A stretch of 64,000 bases of DNA, from the NCBI GenBank assembly GCA_023213395.1, contig CM041465.1:149861741-149925740 (forward strand), in the 5' to 3' direction. The position numbers were made by a program, and so were the translations under genes. Shown one piece after another: positions 47,308-61,500 of the stretch; the first letter of the stretch is position 1, and every line of letters begins with the position of its first letter. The notes below the pieces were generated by a model. That model was not told the DNA's origin and searched no databases. It worked only from the letters and a program-made list of their open reading frames with translations. The stretch is from Cycas panzhihuaensis. Lineage: Eukaryota; Cycadophyta.

Positions 47308-47466
47308 TGTTAGAATATAATGTCTAATCCTTTTTATATTAATGACACGTGTCATTATGCTATGTATCAGTTACAAAGTTCAAACCCTAATTGTATATAT
47401 ATACTTATATACTCTCAATAAGATTATCAAGTATTCTTCATTAACCATTGTAGCATCAATCCTACA
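47308..47466 (+). repeat. 3' LTR of the 41.9-kb copia
   Basis: Starts TGTTAGAATATAATG and ends ATCCTACA; pairs with 41911-42082. Confidence 0.9.
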
Positions 47467-47471
47467 CAAAC

Positions 47472-50079
47472 AATAAAATAAACTTGGACGAGAAAGAAAC
47501 AAGTTTACTTTGATAAGGGGATATGAGGGGGGAAAGCACTATTAATAAAGGATAAATTGACTAAGAGGAGAGGAGATTTGAGGGTAGAATTACCTAGTCT
47601 GTCACATTTGACGATGACTCTAGCCTTACTCCTCTTCAATCTTCCTTTGTAAAGGCCAAGAGATCCTTTGCTCCAAAGTAGGTAGGAAGTGACAGGGGCT
47701 CCACTTACCTGCCCTAAGTCTAACTAGAATAATATATAAATGAAAGTGGAAATAAGAAAGTAATGTGAACATAAGGAAATGAAATGCTAAGTCACAAATT
47801 AGTGCTTACCTTGAGATGGAGTCCTCTTTATGCCTTCTTAGCAACACTGGAGAGGTGTGCTTTCCACCTATATGTATAAAATAAAACACTTTCCAAAAGA
47901 GATGTTTGCAATATATATGTAAACGTATATAATTTCACAAATTACATTCTACTTTCACCTAAATAAAGGAAACAAACAAAATGTTTATCCTTCTCTACCA
48001 AAAATCTAAGCATATAAAGGGTGCAAAGAGTGAAAGAAAGGGATAAGGGAGGTGCCTTAGGATGGCATTGGCCTCCCTAATGAGAATGGCCTCTCTAGTG
48101 CAATCAAGAAGAGTCTTTAAATCCTGTACCTTTGAGTAACAAGCCAAGAGGAAGGTATGATGCAAAGGTGAGGTGAGTTCTCAAAAATTAGTAGCGTGTG
48201 CTCACAAAAATGTACAACAGTATGGCCAACTATCAGAGTAGAAGTTGCATGTTGTTTGAGATTTACCACTGAGTGAATTGGGAGGGGATTACCCAATGAA
48301 TAGGGGGGTGAAAAACTTGGCACTTACACCTATTACCCTTCTCTAAATTCCTTAAAATAACAAGTGTATCACTCAACTCCTCCAATACTATGATGGTATT
48401 TGTGGAGAGTTTATAGTTCATGCGAGATGGTTTCTTCAAGATTCTAAAGGAATGAAGTTCGTTGAAGCTATGAACTATGATCTCGAAGTTAAGAAATAAG
48501 ATAAAAATGGATTGGATAACTGAAATAAGAGCTAATCAAGAGAAACTCTCATTAAGAAACAAGAGAATGCATGGATCTTACCCACTTCATTTAAGAAAAC
48601 TTGGTATTTGTGGCTGAATTGATGAGAAAATATCACTTGTAATTCTTGGGAGAGTGTCTTTAGTGAAGCTACTTGAATTTAAGAGAGAAGAAAGAGGCTT
48701 GGTGATCATAGCAGGAGATTTTGGAGTGCTCCTATTATGAAATCTGAGTTCTACTGTTTCTTTTCTCCAACAATGAGTTTTTCTATTTTCTCTCAAGAAT
48801 GAGCAAAACATATGAAAAAAATCCCTCAATTGAAATCAAAATTACATTTTAATTATTTTGGGGGCTGCTCCTGATCATTACACCTTAATCTGGGCAAGCC
48901 TCGAGGTGCCTGCCATGTTAGGGGTGTAATTAATGCCAAATTTAAACATTACTGGTTGCACTTATCAGTGTAGTAGTTGTAACGTAAATTTCTCTATGGT
49001 ACCCCAAACATGTTTACAGCACTGCGAGATGCTCAGACGGCCAACAATAATTAGATCAGTACAAATAGTAATCACTATGATATGCCAACAAGGTATAAAA
49101 GTTGGTCTGGATTTAATAGAAATCTACAAATCCCTATCTCTAATTACTTATAGATTAGCCCTAGGGTCCCTAATTAACTGTTCACATGTAATAAGGGAAA
49201 GATAATGACATAAATAGGTAATGATAAGTCAAAAAGAAAGGAAAAAAATATATGGAAATAGAGTTGTAGGAATACCAAAAATTCATCTTGTTAACTAGAA
49301 GACCACAATATGGGATTATGATCCATTAGACTAGAGTCACGGTCATCATTAGCATAGAGCAGACACAGGTAAGCCTAGCAAATTAAACAACCATACATCC
49401 AACAGTCACACAAATGTCATATGAAGTAGTAAAAAAGACATGAAGTAGTAAACATAGAGGATGTCATGGAATGTAAGATAAAGATATATACCCACACTTA
49501 CCTATATCATAATCTCTTGATCCATTCCTGGTACCCAAGAAACACTATCCCCTTGGTAATAGAACCTGTTGCTCTAGAGCTAGAATGATGATGAATGTCA
49601 CCAACACAAATATTGTTAGCATGATCAATATCTAAAAATGAAACGTATAGGTAGCCTAGGGATAGAAGTGTTATAGCAGATGCATGGATAAGAGGCATAT
49701 GGTGAAGGGGGGAAGATAGGTATGTGACCGAATCAATCCCAAAGTGCATGGCCATGAACTTAAGCATATGTGGGTAGGACAAGAGGGTGGCAACCAAGGG
49801 GGATGCCCCTAGTGGCACACTAAGGTATGTAGCATGACCCTAAGATAGGGGTTTAAAAACCTAAAAAAAATAAAATCCCTTTGGCAATAATGATGGGATG
49901 CCTCATCACATTGCCTAAGGACAAATAATGAGTGAATAAAGGTAATAATCTCCATAGTTTAACCTCATTAGTGACTATTATTTAGAGGTAACCAAAAAGA
50001 AGAGAGAGACAGAGTTACTCTCTAAGGCTCTCTCTAATGGGGCAACCTGTCAAGTTGGCAAGGAGTTGCCTGGAAGTTA
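47472..50079. other. Intergenic or decayed repeat DNA, no gene recognised
   Basis: Continues the host DNA of the copia insertion. Short frames on both strands (48117-48323 minus, 48587-48829 minus, 48933-49205 plus, 49507-49818 minus) have no domain that I can name. The last is the longest and reads cleanly for 103 codons (MPLGASPLVATLLSYPHMLK start), but it has no visible relative here. A GGTACC-type word cluster is at ~48988-49030. Confidence 0.4.
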
Positions 50080-50481
50080 AAGGTAGTGCTCAAGGATTTG
50101 GTTGAATAGGTTGTCAGCCTCGACATTGTGGTCATTAGGAATGTACCAAATATTAACCAAGAAAAAGTGGGATAACAGGGACCTAGTTATTATAGTTAAA
50201 GATCTTAGCCTAGGCCAAAGGACTTGGTAAACTTGGGTTAATTAGGACACCATGATTTAAGAGTCACAGTGTAGGATGATGGGGCCATAGTAGAAATGAA
50301 GCCCATTGATTAAGGCTTTAATGATAGTCATGTACTTTGCTTCGTTATCTATAACCTCAGGTAGATAAATTCTGGAGCAAATGAAGACATGTCTAGAAGG
50401 ATCATGGATGATCTGGGATGTGGTAGAGGGCCTTAGGTTGCCAAAGCTACTACCATCAGTGTGTATAAGTAGAGCCATGGG
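50080..50481 (-). pseudogene. RNase H (RVT_3-type) domain, isolated
   Basis: From the minus-strand ATG at 50478: LLIHTDGSSFGNLRPSTTSQ, then SRIYLPEVIDNEAKYMTIIK and PIILHCDS, then a stop at 50257 and, in the same frame, continuing pieces ending YIPNDHNVEADNLFNQIL near 50110. This matches RNase HI-like domains of the RVT_3 group: D in TDGSS, E in NEA.Y..I, D in HCDS, and a terminal N..AD.L. All four acidic positions are present. In Tat/Ogre elements a second RNase H of this kind can accompany pol, but here no RT or integrase adjoins. LINE or cellular origin is also possible. Confidence 0.65.
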
Positions 50482-51819
50482 GAGAATGATAGATAGAATT
50501 ATAGGAGATCAATAAAAGTTACTCTTTCACGATCAAAAGGCTCTAAGCTAGAAGAAACTAGCTGAAGGACAATGAGTCCTAAGATTCACAATCAACACAT
50601 ATTGCCACTCAACAAGATGATAAGAGAGACCTATGGCTAGGCAATTGGGTTTGTGAAGGGTATGCCCTGCAGAAGGGAAGAAGTGATGGCACAAAGGGCT
50701 CATCGATTGAGCCTAAGGTTTTATAAGAACCCCTTAAAGAACTATAGTGAGAGACAAGATTCTACTAGGTATCTAATTGGCTAAAATAACTACAGAAAAA
50801 GAGATCAATGTGTTGATATGAATCCAAAGAGTATAAACACTAATGGGGTTTTAAATAGGTGGGTTACGGGGAAAAAAGGGCTTCGCTAAGGGAAGGCTAG
50901 AAGGTTGTTATTAATTCTCATAGAGGTGAGTAAAAATAGCATGTAGGACCCAAAGAGGGCCTGGGCCCCAAACTAAATAAGAATGGACTCCCTTAGGGGA
51001 ATGACTTAATCAGAATAGGAAATGGGTATGAATCCCTAGGGAGCCTACCAAATATAAACAAGTTTGGTAAGAAAATGGAGTTTATTTTTACTGTTACCTA
51101 TGTGATTCTATAGAAAGCATTTTTCTACCCCTATTTCCCCTTTTGTAGATGGGCCCACTGAGGGAAATTTAACTGTTGGATCATCATGTAGGAGGAGCTA
51201 TTGGGATCGTGAGCTAGTCATGGTTATAATGAGGTTGGATTTGGTGAGTGGATCTTGACATTAAGCTTCATATTTTGTATTTATGTATTAGGCTTTTCAA
51301 TAGTTGGGTCATGCCTATTTATAAGGGTAGGGGACCTAACATGACCTATTTGGGATCCATGGAAGGTTGGACTAGGGTTATGGAGGACCTTGGTCTTGAT
51401 GGATCTATTCTTAGTTTGAGAAATAATGTTCTATTATTATATTTGTTTAATTTTAGGAATTTAGTTCATGGTATTGCAAAGTTTCCTGCGATACCACAAA
51501 TACAACTATGGTGCCACGAAGAAATATACAGAATGGAGTAAAGTACCACAGACTTATTTGTGGTACTATGAAAAAGTCTACAGTATAGAACCAAAATCTT
51601 TAGTATTTAAGATTTTTTCTAAAATTTCATCTACCTTTCGCTTGATTAAGAGAGATTTCATCTACTTTTTGCTTAATTAAGAGAGATGTCTCTCCTATTA
51701 GTTAATAGTTTACTAACTGATGGTTTTTTGGTTGATTTGTATGCAGTTATGGTAGTAGACAACCATGAAAACATCAGGGCATTAATGTGATCAATCATGG
51801 AGCTGATAAACAAAGAGGA
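50482..51819. other. Spacer between the RNase H relic and PMD copy 2
   Basis: No domain is recognised. A GGTACC/ACCACAAA word cluster lies at 51476-51592, next to the PMD relic as in copy 1. A near-direct repeat of about 38 bp (AGAGAGATTTCATCTAC-like and its neighbour) occurs at about 51615-51690. Confidence 0.4.
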
Positions 51820-54290
51820 CTAAGAGGTACTAAGGTGATGTGGTCTCTTAAGGATCATCTTGATGTGCTAGTATGCATCTAATCAGGTGCTATTAGTGGA
51901 TATCATGACATATTAGGATAAGAGATGATATGTTTTTCATCTCCTAAGAGGTAGAGATATGATGATCACTCCATCAGATATACAAAGGATCTTAGGGGTC
52001 TTAATGAGTAGGGTGTTATTCATACTGGGGGTATTACACAGTACTAAAGCTTCACACTAGGAGGCAACTCACTTTTTCTATGGCAATGACCATTAGGATA
52101 GGAGGGGAGTGTCCATCAGGATGATTATGAGATTAAACATTCCTTGAGCAAGGAAGATTATTATATTTGTTATTCTGTTCTAGATTTCCCAGAAATAGAA
52201 TTACATAGATGTCCCTAGAGGGTAGATAGAGGTCCTCAAGTAATGTGAGGAGGGGTAAAGGTTTGACTGAGTTGCCTTGATAGTGGCCAACATTACTATG
52301 TAACTAGATCATATACGAACCACAGGGTATGGTAATTTTTCATGTTGTTCCCTATTCCAATGTTGCTTTTCTGAATATTTCAGAGCAGTAGGCCTAGTAG
52401 CAAGCCCCCAATCAGTATCGTCTAATAGGCGCCTCATCCATCAATGGTGTTAAGAAAGCTAGGTCCCAATAACTAGAAACTACCAGCAAGATCTAAACTA
52501 TTTTGTAACTAGTTACAAGAATCAAAACTAAAATTTAACATGCAAGTTCGTAAACCAGAGATAATATAATAAATGAATTAGAAAGCCAAAGAATCACATA
52601 TACACCTAATATAACATAGTAAAACCCTAGAAATGTGCAAGGGAAACATCCACACAGGAAAGGTATTGATCTTTATTATCCAAGAATGGAGAAATATATA
52701 TAATCTATAATAAAATGCTCACAACAACAACAACCAACTACCTCTACTCAATACAATACATCCAATACATTAAACACTATTAACACTATGAAAAAACACC
52801 CTAAATTGGGCTATATCAGGCAGTCATATAAGGCACAAATCTCAACCATCAAATCTAGAGTATTTTGAATGAATGACCTTGATTCTCTTTACAACTTAAT
52901 ATGTTTTTTAGTGCTAGATTTTTGGGTCGAGGGCTAATGCCCCTGAACCCACTCTTTGTGGGGGGAAGGGAGGGGGTTCCATCACCCCCCACATCCCTCG
53001 GCCAAGGGGGGCTCCTGGCCCCCTTAGATCCCCCCAAGGAAGTCTATGGGGTGAAACTACACTGCCAACCTATCAAAATTTTAGTCTCCAAAATACTGTT
53101 GTCATATTATTTAATAGATGGCCATCCCATTTCAAGATCCTTAGAGAGCCAAAGTAGGTTAGGAGACTAGTGGTTGCCACATCCTTGGACCTATTGACTC
53201 TTGATGATTACATGTGACAACCCTATTGTACTACTTACTGGGACAATGATGAGAAGGGCAAAGGAGCCATAATAGACCTAGTAGTGGAACCAGGTGATAA
53301 GGCTAGTGAGGGGGGGGGTGGCAGCCACTCATGAGGGAGATGAGACTATGGCTACTATTGGAGAGAAGTTTGTAGTTATTGCAGGAGTGGAGGTCTTGAT
53401 GAGGAGGGAGTATCAGGGGCACCAGTTGCTCCAAGAGGTGATTCCCTTTCCCTCTTTTGCTATGATCTTCATTTATATTTATCTGATGAGTAATCTATGA
53501 TATTATTTTATATATTATCATCTATACTAACAATCAATTTTACATGGCTGATAGGTGAGGACATCATAGGGGAGATGATCAGGAGGGCAGTGGTTGCTCT
53601 ATTTCCATGAGTATATGTAGAGGGTTAGCCTCCTATACTTGATAGTAGGGAGCCATAGATAGTGTGACCTCATACTGCTACATTTGCCTCTATTGTCAGG
53701 ATCTAAGACATATGGGTTGTAGAGGCCTAAGAGAGACAGACAAAGTTAAACCAGCTACAAGTTTAAGTGAGAGATGGAGGCCCAAGTAGGAGAGGGAGTG
53801 GTTCCAATAGTAATTGTACCCATACATGGGGTTCCAGGAGTTGAGGTAAGGATCGTGATCCTAAAGTCATAATTCCAAGATGCCCAAGGGCAACTAGGTG
53901 AGGTGTGAGGAGAGCAAGATCAACTCAAGGTATGATACGACATGCTAGTGGACCATATGGCAGCTTGGTCTTTTGAGACACACATGATGACCCCATCACA
54001 TAGGTGACTGAGAGATAAGATCTATATATAGGATGAGGGGAGAGAGGTTGGGACCTTACGACGTACTAAGAGGAGCCTAAGAGGGGCTGAACCCCAGATT
54101 AGTAAGCAAGACAACTAGATGGTGACACTTCATGACCACTTCTAGACATTTGTATGGTTTTTTATATGATTATTTATTTTAATGAGAGGAAAGCTTGGAC
54201 CTCTAGGGGGTTCCTCACTATGTATGAGGATAATTATACACCCCCCTACAAGGATTTTGACTTCTAAGAGTATATTGCACTGATACATTT
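51820..54290 (+). pseudogene. Plant Mobile Domain-like ORF relic, copy 2
   Basis: At 51932 the plus strand reads VFHLLRGRDMMITPSDIQRI followed by LGV, aligning with VFHLSCMEDVTIIIGDMRRL at 4401 and with the PMD start. DNA similarity to copy 1 continues through a TTGTTATTCTGTTCTAGAT-type block (52157), GTGGCCAACATTA (52280), an acidic low-complexity stretch (53240-53430) and a 3' block with CACCCCCCTACAAGGATTTT (54239). A ~0.7-kb segment with no counterpart in copy 1 interrupts it at about 52400-53180. It is antisense to the Tat-like pol relic at 56830-58520. Heavily broken. Confidence 0.6.
52460..53160 (-). repeat. Probable solo LTR interrupting PMD copy 2
   Basis: This segment is absent from PMD copy 1. 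It contains a G/C-rich core near 52925-53035 (paired GGGGG and CCCCC runs) reminiscent of the core in the 472-bp copia LTRs, and a similar preceding layout. I could not define its ends or a target duplication. It could be a solo LTR of a related copia in minus orientation or another insertion. Confidence 0.35.
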
Positions 54291-54311
54291 TTATACCATC
54301 ATTTGATTATT

Positions 54312-54370
54312 TTGTGTGTGTGTGTGCGTGTTTATATATATATACACACACACATAAATATATATATCCA
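54312..54370. repeat. (TG)n-(TA)n-(CA)n microsatellite
   Basis: A TG run, a TA run and a CA run follow each other, forming an imperfect palindrome. It lies at the same place relative to PMD copy 2 as the TG repeat after PMD copy 1. Confidence 0.9.
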
Positions 54371-54399
54371 TTTCTCCCTAGATATATCCATTTTGCCGG

Positions 54400-54965
54400 T
54401 CAAAGATATCATTTGAATATTACACGAAATAGAGGTTATGTTGAACACTTGAAATGGAATTATTCCCATTGTTCTTTATAATAACTTGGGAAAGGGGAAA
54501 AATAAGAAAAGTAAATGGAACTATTTAATGAATCTGAAACTTATTCTTGGGTAGATCAACTGCAAAATGTTTTTGTAGAACTTCCGATACTTATTCGACA
54601 TATTTCTTTCTGAAATGTCCAATTCTCATTAAATCTTCTTGACTATAATTCATCAGGTCTGATAATAGCCCTATCTATAAGGGGAGAGCATATGATAAAT
54701 GGGACTGACTTTTCCTTTTCCTTGGGTTCTTGGCCTCCTGTTGGAGGTTTCAGGTTGAATACCAATATTTTAGGATGATCTATTTTAGAAAGGGAGTGTG
54801 TGCGAGTTATTTATTTGAATAATATGGTTGAATCCAACCAACTGCACAATAGTAAAGTGCATGATCTCAACGAATTACTTCTAAATGGAGAGTATGGAAG
54901 AACTATAGCATTTCGTAATTGATCAGGAAATGAACTTTTAGTTTCTACTAATCGATAACAGAAGA
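54400..54965 (+). pseudogene. atpF: Plastid-derived fragment (NUPT): atpF exon 1 and start of its group II intron
   Basis: From the ATG at 54692 the frame gives TDFSFSLGSWPPVGGFRLNT, matching the start of plastid ATP synthase CF0 subunit I (atpF; SLG.WP..G.F..NT.IL). GAAAGGGAGT is followed at 54800 by GTGCGAG, the conserved 5' end of a group II intron, exactly where atpF exon 1 ends. Exon 1 here is about 108 bp, shorter than usual; the part after NTNILG is missing. The 160 bp after the splice site look like intron domain I. DNA upstream (54400-54690) may be the plastid spacer before atpF, but I cannot confirm it. A nuclear copy, since it is surrounded by nuclear repeats. Confidence 0.7.
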
Positions 54966-54984
54966 CAATGAAATGGTTGAAATG

Positions 54985-56640
<1,656 letters not shown>

Positions 56641-56829
56641 GAGGACATATTATTCTCTGTCATACTCGTTGGGGAGCATGACACATTAAAAAATGGACAA
56701 AGCTACCCTTTACAAGGGGTGGAGATATCACAAAGTTTGAATATACACCATGCCTCCATGAGGGAATCTAGTGTTGTAAACGAATAGTAGTTTATGCTCA
56801 TATCAGAGTAGAAAAAGGTTGGTCCCTTT
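56641..56829. other. Short flank between microsatellite and gypsy relic
   Basis: No coding signal; probably the 3' noncoding part of the minus-strand Tat-like relic. Confidence 0.4.
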
Positions 56830-58520
56830 TTTATCTTAGAGGATAAGGGATTAACTATAAAACTTCTTTAAGAATTTCCCATTTATGGATTTGTCAAACT
56901 TGAGACCCTCCAACATTGTGATTTTGTATACATCATTATCGAGGTTCTTGAGGACCACAAAATGGCCCACCCATTTGGGACCAAATTTAGACAATCGATC
57001 ATAAATGTATTCTAACTTGAGGACTTGGTCCCTACTACTTAAGGGGTGAGGGCATACATGCTTATCGTGTATCCTTTGTGCCCTAGATTTGGATGCTAGA
57101 TTAGCTTGGTATGCCATCAAATGTTTTTCGTCTAAAGCTGCAAGGTCGAGGAGGTAGGTTTGGCATCACCACTTCTTATTGATAAACTCTTTGAGGGATA
57201 CCCTCAAAGACTAGATTTCAACTTCCAAGGGCAATTTTGCTTCTAACATATAGACTAAGGAGAACGATGTCATTCTCATAGTAGTGCAGATTAAAGTTTG
57301 ATAGGCCTATAAGGTTGAATAGAGCTAGAGATGCCAATCCTTTTGGGATTCATCAATGGTTTTCTTGAGAATGTTAATTAAAATCTTCTTGAAGGCCTCA
57401 ATTTAGCTATTAGCTTGAGGATAATAAGGGGACGAGGTCTTATGAGAGATTTTGAATCTCTCACAAAGCTAATCCATCTCCTTATTATAAAATGTGGTTT
57501 CATTATCCATGATGAGGACGTTAGGGACCCTGAATCAACAAATGATATGGTGATATATAAAGGTGGCAATTCTTTTACCTGTAGTAGAAGATAGGGGAAT
57601 GGATTTGACCCACTTGGTAAAATACTCTGTAATGGTTAGAATGAACTTATGTTGGGCTGAAGAGGATGGAGTAATGGTTCTAATTAGATCTAATCCCTAT
57701 TAGAAAAATGGCCATGGAGAGACTATTATATGTAGCACCTTGGAAGATTGGTGAATGACATTACCATACTCTTGGCATCAACGATAATATTGAGCATAAG
57801 CATGACTATCTTTAAATAAGGTTGGCTAGTAATATCCCATATTCTGGATTCTTGGGCCATGGATTGACCCCCAAAATGACCCTATAAATGTCGCTATGGC
57901 ATTTATGTAGGATTTGTGTAGTCTCATATGGGTTGACACAATAAAGAAGGATGTTGTCAAATGATCATTTGTACAACACATCCTTCATGAAAAAATACTG
58001 CCAAGCAGAGGCTTTTACTTGTGACTTTACTTTGTCGCTAGTGTCAGCAGGGTATTGTTGCTAGGTTAGGTATTTATCTCTATCCCTAAATCATTTGCTA
58101 TTGGCTAATGGATAGCCATTAATATGTTGAAGGGCTAAGATGGGTTCATCAAGTAATGAATCATCAATCAAAACCCTAAGGGAATTTAACATGGGAGCAT
58201 ATACCAACAGTTCTATAATGATCATTCCCTTTTTGGATTTCTAATTAATAATCTTGAGATCATATTCTTGAAGGAGGATGATCCATTTTCTTGCTCTTCC
58301 TATAAAATCATATTAAGTTAGGAGATATCTTAAAGGGTTGGATTGGATGATCACATAACTAATGTTACCTAGGAGGTCATATTTGAATATTTTGGTAGCA
58401 TATACTAGTGCTAAGCATTCCTTTTTAACTGGTAGGTAGTTTAATTTAGTTGCCATTAATGTATGACTAATGAAGTGGATGATCTTTCCTAGCTACCAGA
58501 AATGGATATGGATGAAACCT
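56830..58520 (-). pseudogene. Tat-like gypsy RNase H and integrase, minus strand
   Basis: On the minus strand, RNase H comes first (58490-58260: MATKLNYLPVKKECLALVYA), then the linker (58110-58000), the integrase zinc-binding region (57990-57750, CQEYGNVIHQS), the core with ITEYFTKWVKSIPL (57640-57600) and VLIMDNETTFYNKEMD (57525-57480), then YYPQANS near 57425, and the C-terminal GPY-type domain in 57120-56851 (LSKFGPKWVGHFVV, VYKIT). The wording matches the Tat-group relic at 13682. RT and everything upstream are missing; the copy is cut at ~58520. Stops and small frameshifts throughout. There is no archaeal-type RNase H between RNase H and integrase. Confidence 0.8.
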
Positions 58521-61500
58521 CCTAGGTAAGCATAGGTACATCTTTAACCTCACCCTTCATTTACTTTATAATGTAATTAGATATCCATTAGATGCATCCT
58601 GCATGGTATTGATTGTCTGCATGGTTAGTATGCTTGACTTGTCTATCTTTTTATGCTTGTAATTATTATTTCAACCTATGATGACTCGGGACAAATATCC
58701 CATGGCACAATATAGCCCTCCATCACACCTCCACAACACTCTTAAGTACTCATGGGCTCCTGCAACCCACTTTTGACCATCTTTTGGCATTGCATGATCC
58801 CTAACACCCCATTTTAGGCATGATCACCCTCTCGCTTGCCTCTTGTCCTGCTTTGGGGCCTAATCACCTCCTTTTCTTTGCTTGTTGAGGTCCCACCAAC
58901 ATTTAAAAGTCTCCTAGATGCCTTTCTAGCCTAGTATTCTGCTTTGTCTGTATCTAGGACCTTTCATTTAGGCGCCTCCTAGGCCCTCCTTTATTTTTCT
59001 TCCATGTTTTGAGTGCACCACAACACTATTTATGGTATTATAGCAAACTTCACGGTACTGTGAAGTTTAACATGGTGCGATTATCCATTTAAATTCTTAG
59101 CCTGGCAACAACTAGTTTCACATTTATTACAAAACTAACACATGGCAGTGGACTATTTCCTCCTTAGGTTAATCCCTAATCACTTGATAGACTAGAATTG
59201 GGTATAAAAACCTAATTTCAAACTCATTTTACTCCCTTGGCTTATTTTGTAAAAAAATGAAACATCTCCAGTTGTTATTTCCTATTTTCTTCTCCTATCT
59301 CCTTCTTCCCTTAGGGAAAACCCTAAGTTATAGGTCTGTAATAGTCTGTTTCCAGTAGGTTTCTCCTCTTAAGTGCTCTCTCTAGCCATCACATTAGGTT
59401 TTTTGTAGGTTTCACATCTTCTTTGTGCTATTAAGGGGAGCTTTCCTCCACCCATCAGGAGGGATCCTTCTCCTCCAACCAATCCATGAGGTAATATCTA
59501 TTTTAAATTTATTTTAGTAGGGATTTTAGACCTGCACCTTGTTGTTTCTTCCTTTGGCAAGGGTTTTTCATGAATATTGGCCTTGGTTTACTTGAAAGAA
59601 TCCTCCATATATGCGTTTCTTGGATCATTTTTTAAGGAAGGCAAATCCTTCCTCCCCCTCATTCATCTTTCTCACCTCTTAAGGTTCCTCTCGGGCCATC
59701 AATGAGTGGGTTGTAGGAAACTTGTAGAAAGGAAAATAGGAGCCTAAGGCTACGGTTCCAACCCTCTTAACTGCATCCTCCAGGTTAGCTCCCTACCTTT
59801 CTCATTTATCCCATCTCATATCCACCTTGCATGCTTAGAAACCCTTAAGGTGAAGAATCTTGCTAGTTGTAGCATTTGTATCCACTTGTGATGCCTATAA
59901 TCAACCCTCATACATTATCAAAATTTTATTTTCTTAACAGATCTTGTAGTTTGTGGGTTTCTTATCTTGCAAATCTTGCGAAAGTTGCACATTGTAACTT
60001 TTGTAACATTTGCAGCTTTTGTAACTTTTGCCTTTTACAAGCTTTGTTACCTTCTTTATTTGCTTAGAAGCCATAATATTTTGCTTGATCCAGTTGCCTG
60101 CAACACTTGAGCATGTGGAGGTGCTCTATTTAAAAGGGCTAGCTATTCTGAGGCTTTCTTTCTCTTTCCCTTTACCCCGCTCTTTTCCCTTCCAAAAGTT
60201 GCTTGAATATTTTACATGCATATTAAAGAGGGATTGAATAACATATTGTTTCCATTTAAAATCATATAAGCAAGATCATATTTTTTCTTTTGGTAAACAT
60301 AGGCATATGTACAAATATATACTTGCTTTCATATGCACATCTAACACCTTGTAGGAGGAAAACTAATCTGTCAAACAAGTTTTACTTTTTGAAGCAAGCA
60401 AGGATCATAGTGAAAGGTATATGCACTTTGTTTACTTCAATTTTACTTTTGAGCTTTTTTTCCTTACAACATTTTTCCGTTTCTTTTTTATATAAGCATC
60501 TTGGGGAAGGTAAGGAATCCTCACCAATGTTCCACCTACAATGAAAACCATGACAAGGAGTGCGAGGTGACCAGTAAAATATTGCAAAGAAAGAAGAAAG
60601 GCATGCTTCACCAACCGTCTCGATTCCAGGTGCACCTCCTCTAGCTCCTCCCTCTTTCTTATCCCTTTTCCCCTTCTCCTAAAAGAAAAGAAAAAGAAAA
60701 GGTTGCATGCACTCTTTTTGCCTATAGGCCATCCACTTTATGTTCTTTAGGAAAGGAAGTCATCTATGCATTGGTAGGTATTGACTTCACTTCCTTTCCC
60801 TCCCTCATTACAAGAGCATTCAAGCAAGGGTAGTTTGAGTTGGTATACTATCCGTATTTCATCCTTAGTGAAGAATAATGAAATAGTTTTTGCCCTTTAT
60901 TGCATTCCCCTTTCTTTTGCATGCTCTTGTACTTAGCAGGGTAGGGACATAAAGGGATTTAAGCCTCTTAACAATTACTTTTCCTTCCCATGCATCATTA
61001 GAATAACTTGCATTAGTCATTACACTCTTTTCTTGCATTTCCTCTTCCCTTTAGTTCCCTTGTCTTTTCATTCATAAAAGAAAAAGAGATAGAGGATACG
61101 AGAGACAAAGAAGAGATTTTTTTCTTTAAATTGCAACAATTTAGTGGTAGTAATATTTTACATCAGTACATTACATTCTTAAAGAAAAATAAAAGCGCAT
61201 TTAAAAAACTTTTGACATACTTAGCCACCCACCTAGTGCATATAAACCCTAGGGGCGCTCCCTCTAGGTGTTGTTTAATAAGCTACCCACTTGCCTTACC
61301 CCATCTAGGAGTTGGTTTTCTTATATGAAACCTCTCTTTCACACTCTTTCTACTTGCTACCCCTTTCTTATTCCATAGGCATCCTTTCTCTACTAGGGTT
61401 TGCCTCTTCTTTTCCCCTCCTTCCCAGGAAAAGCTCTTTTTCTTACCTCTCCTTCCTCAACCCGTTAGGATAGGAGAGTCCCCTTTAAGGCTACTCAACA

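Larger units (their letters stand above)
41911..47466 (+). mobile_element. Ty1/copia element, nearly complete, with chromovirus-like leader
   Basis: LTRs of 172 bp (41911-42082) and 159 bp (47308-47466), an iMet PBS, a 1.1-kb leader, one gag-pol region and a polypurine tract. The flanks read CAAAT (41906-41910) and CAAAC (47467-47471), a target duplication with one transition. The first LTR starts TATTAAAATA where the second has TGTTAGAATA. The leader contains the module otherwise found in the two gypsy chromoviruses. Gag to RNase H stay in one frame until about 46860. Confidence 0.92.

Noticed and set aside
41460-48050. The DNA around the 41.9-kb copia as a further Tat-like LTR
   Set aside because: A few similar A/G-rich words recall the LTR at 1230-2700, but I could not find an ordered alignment.
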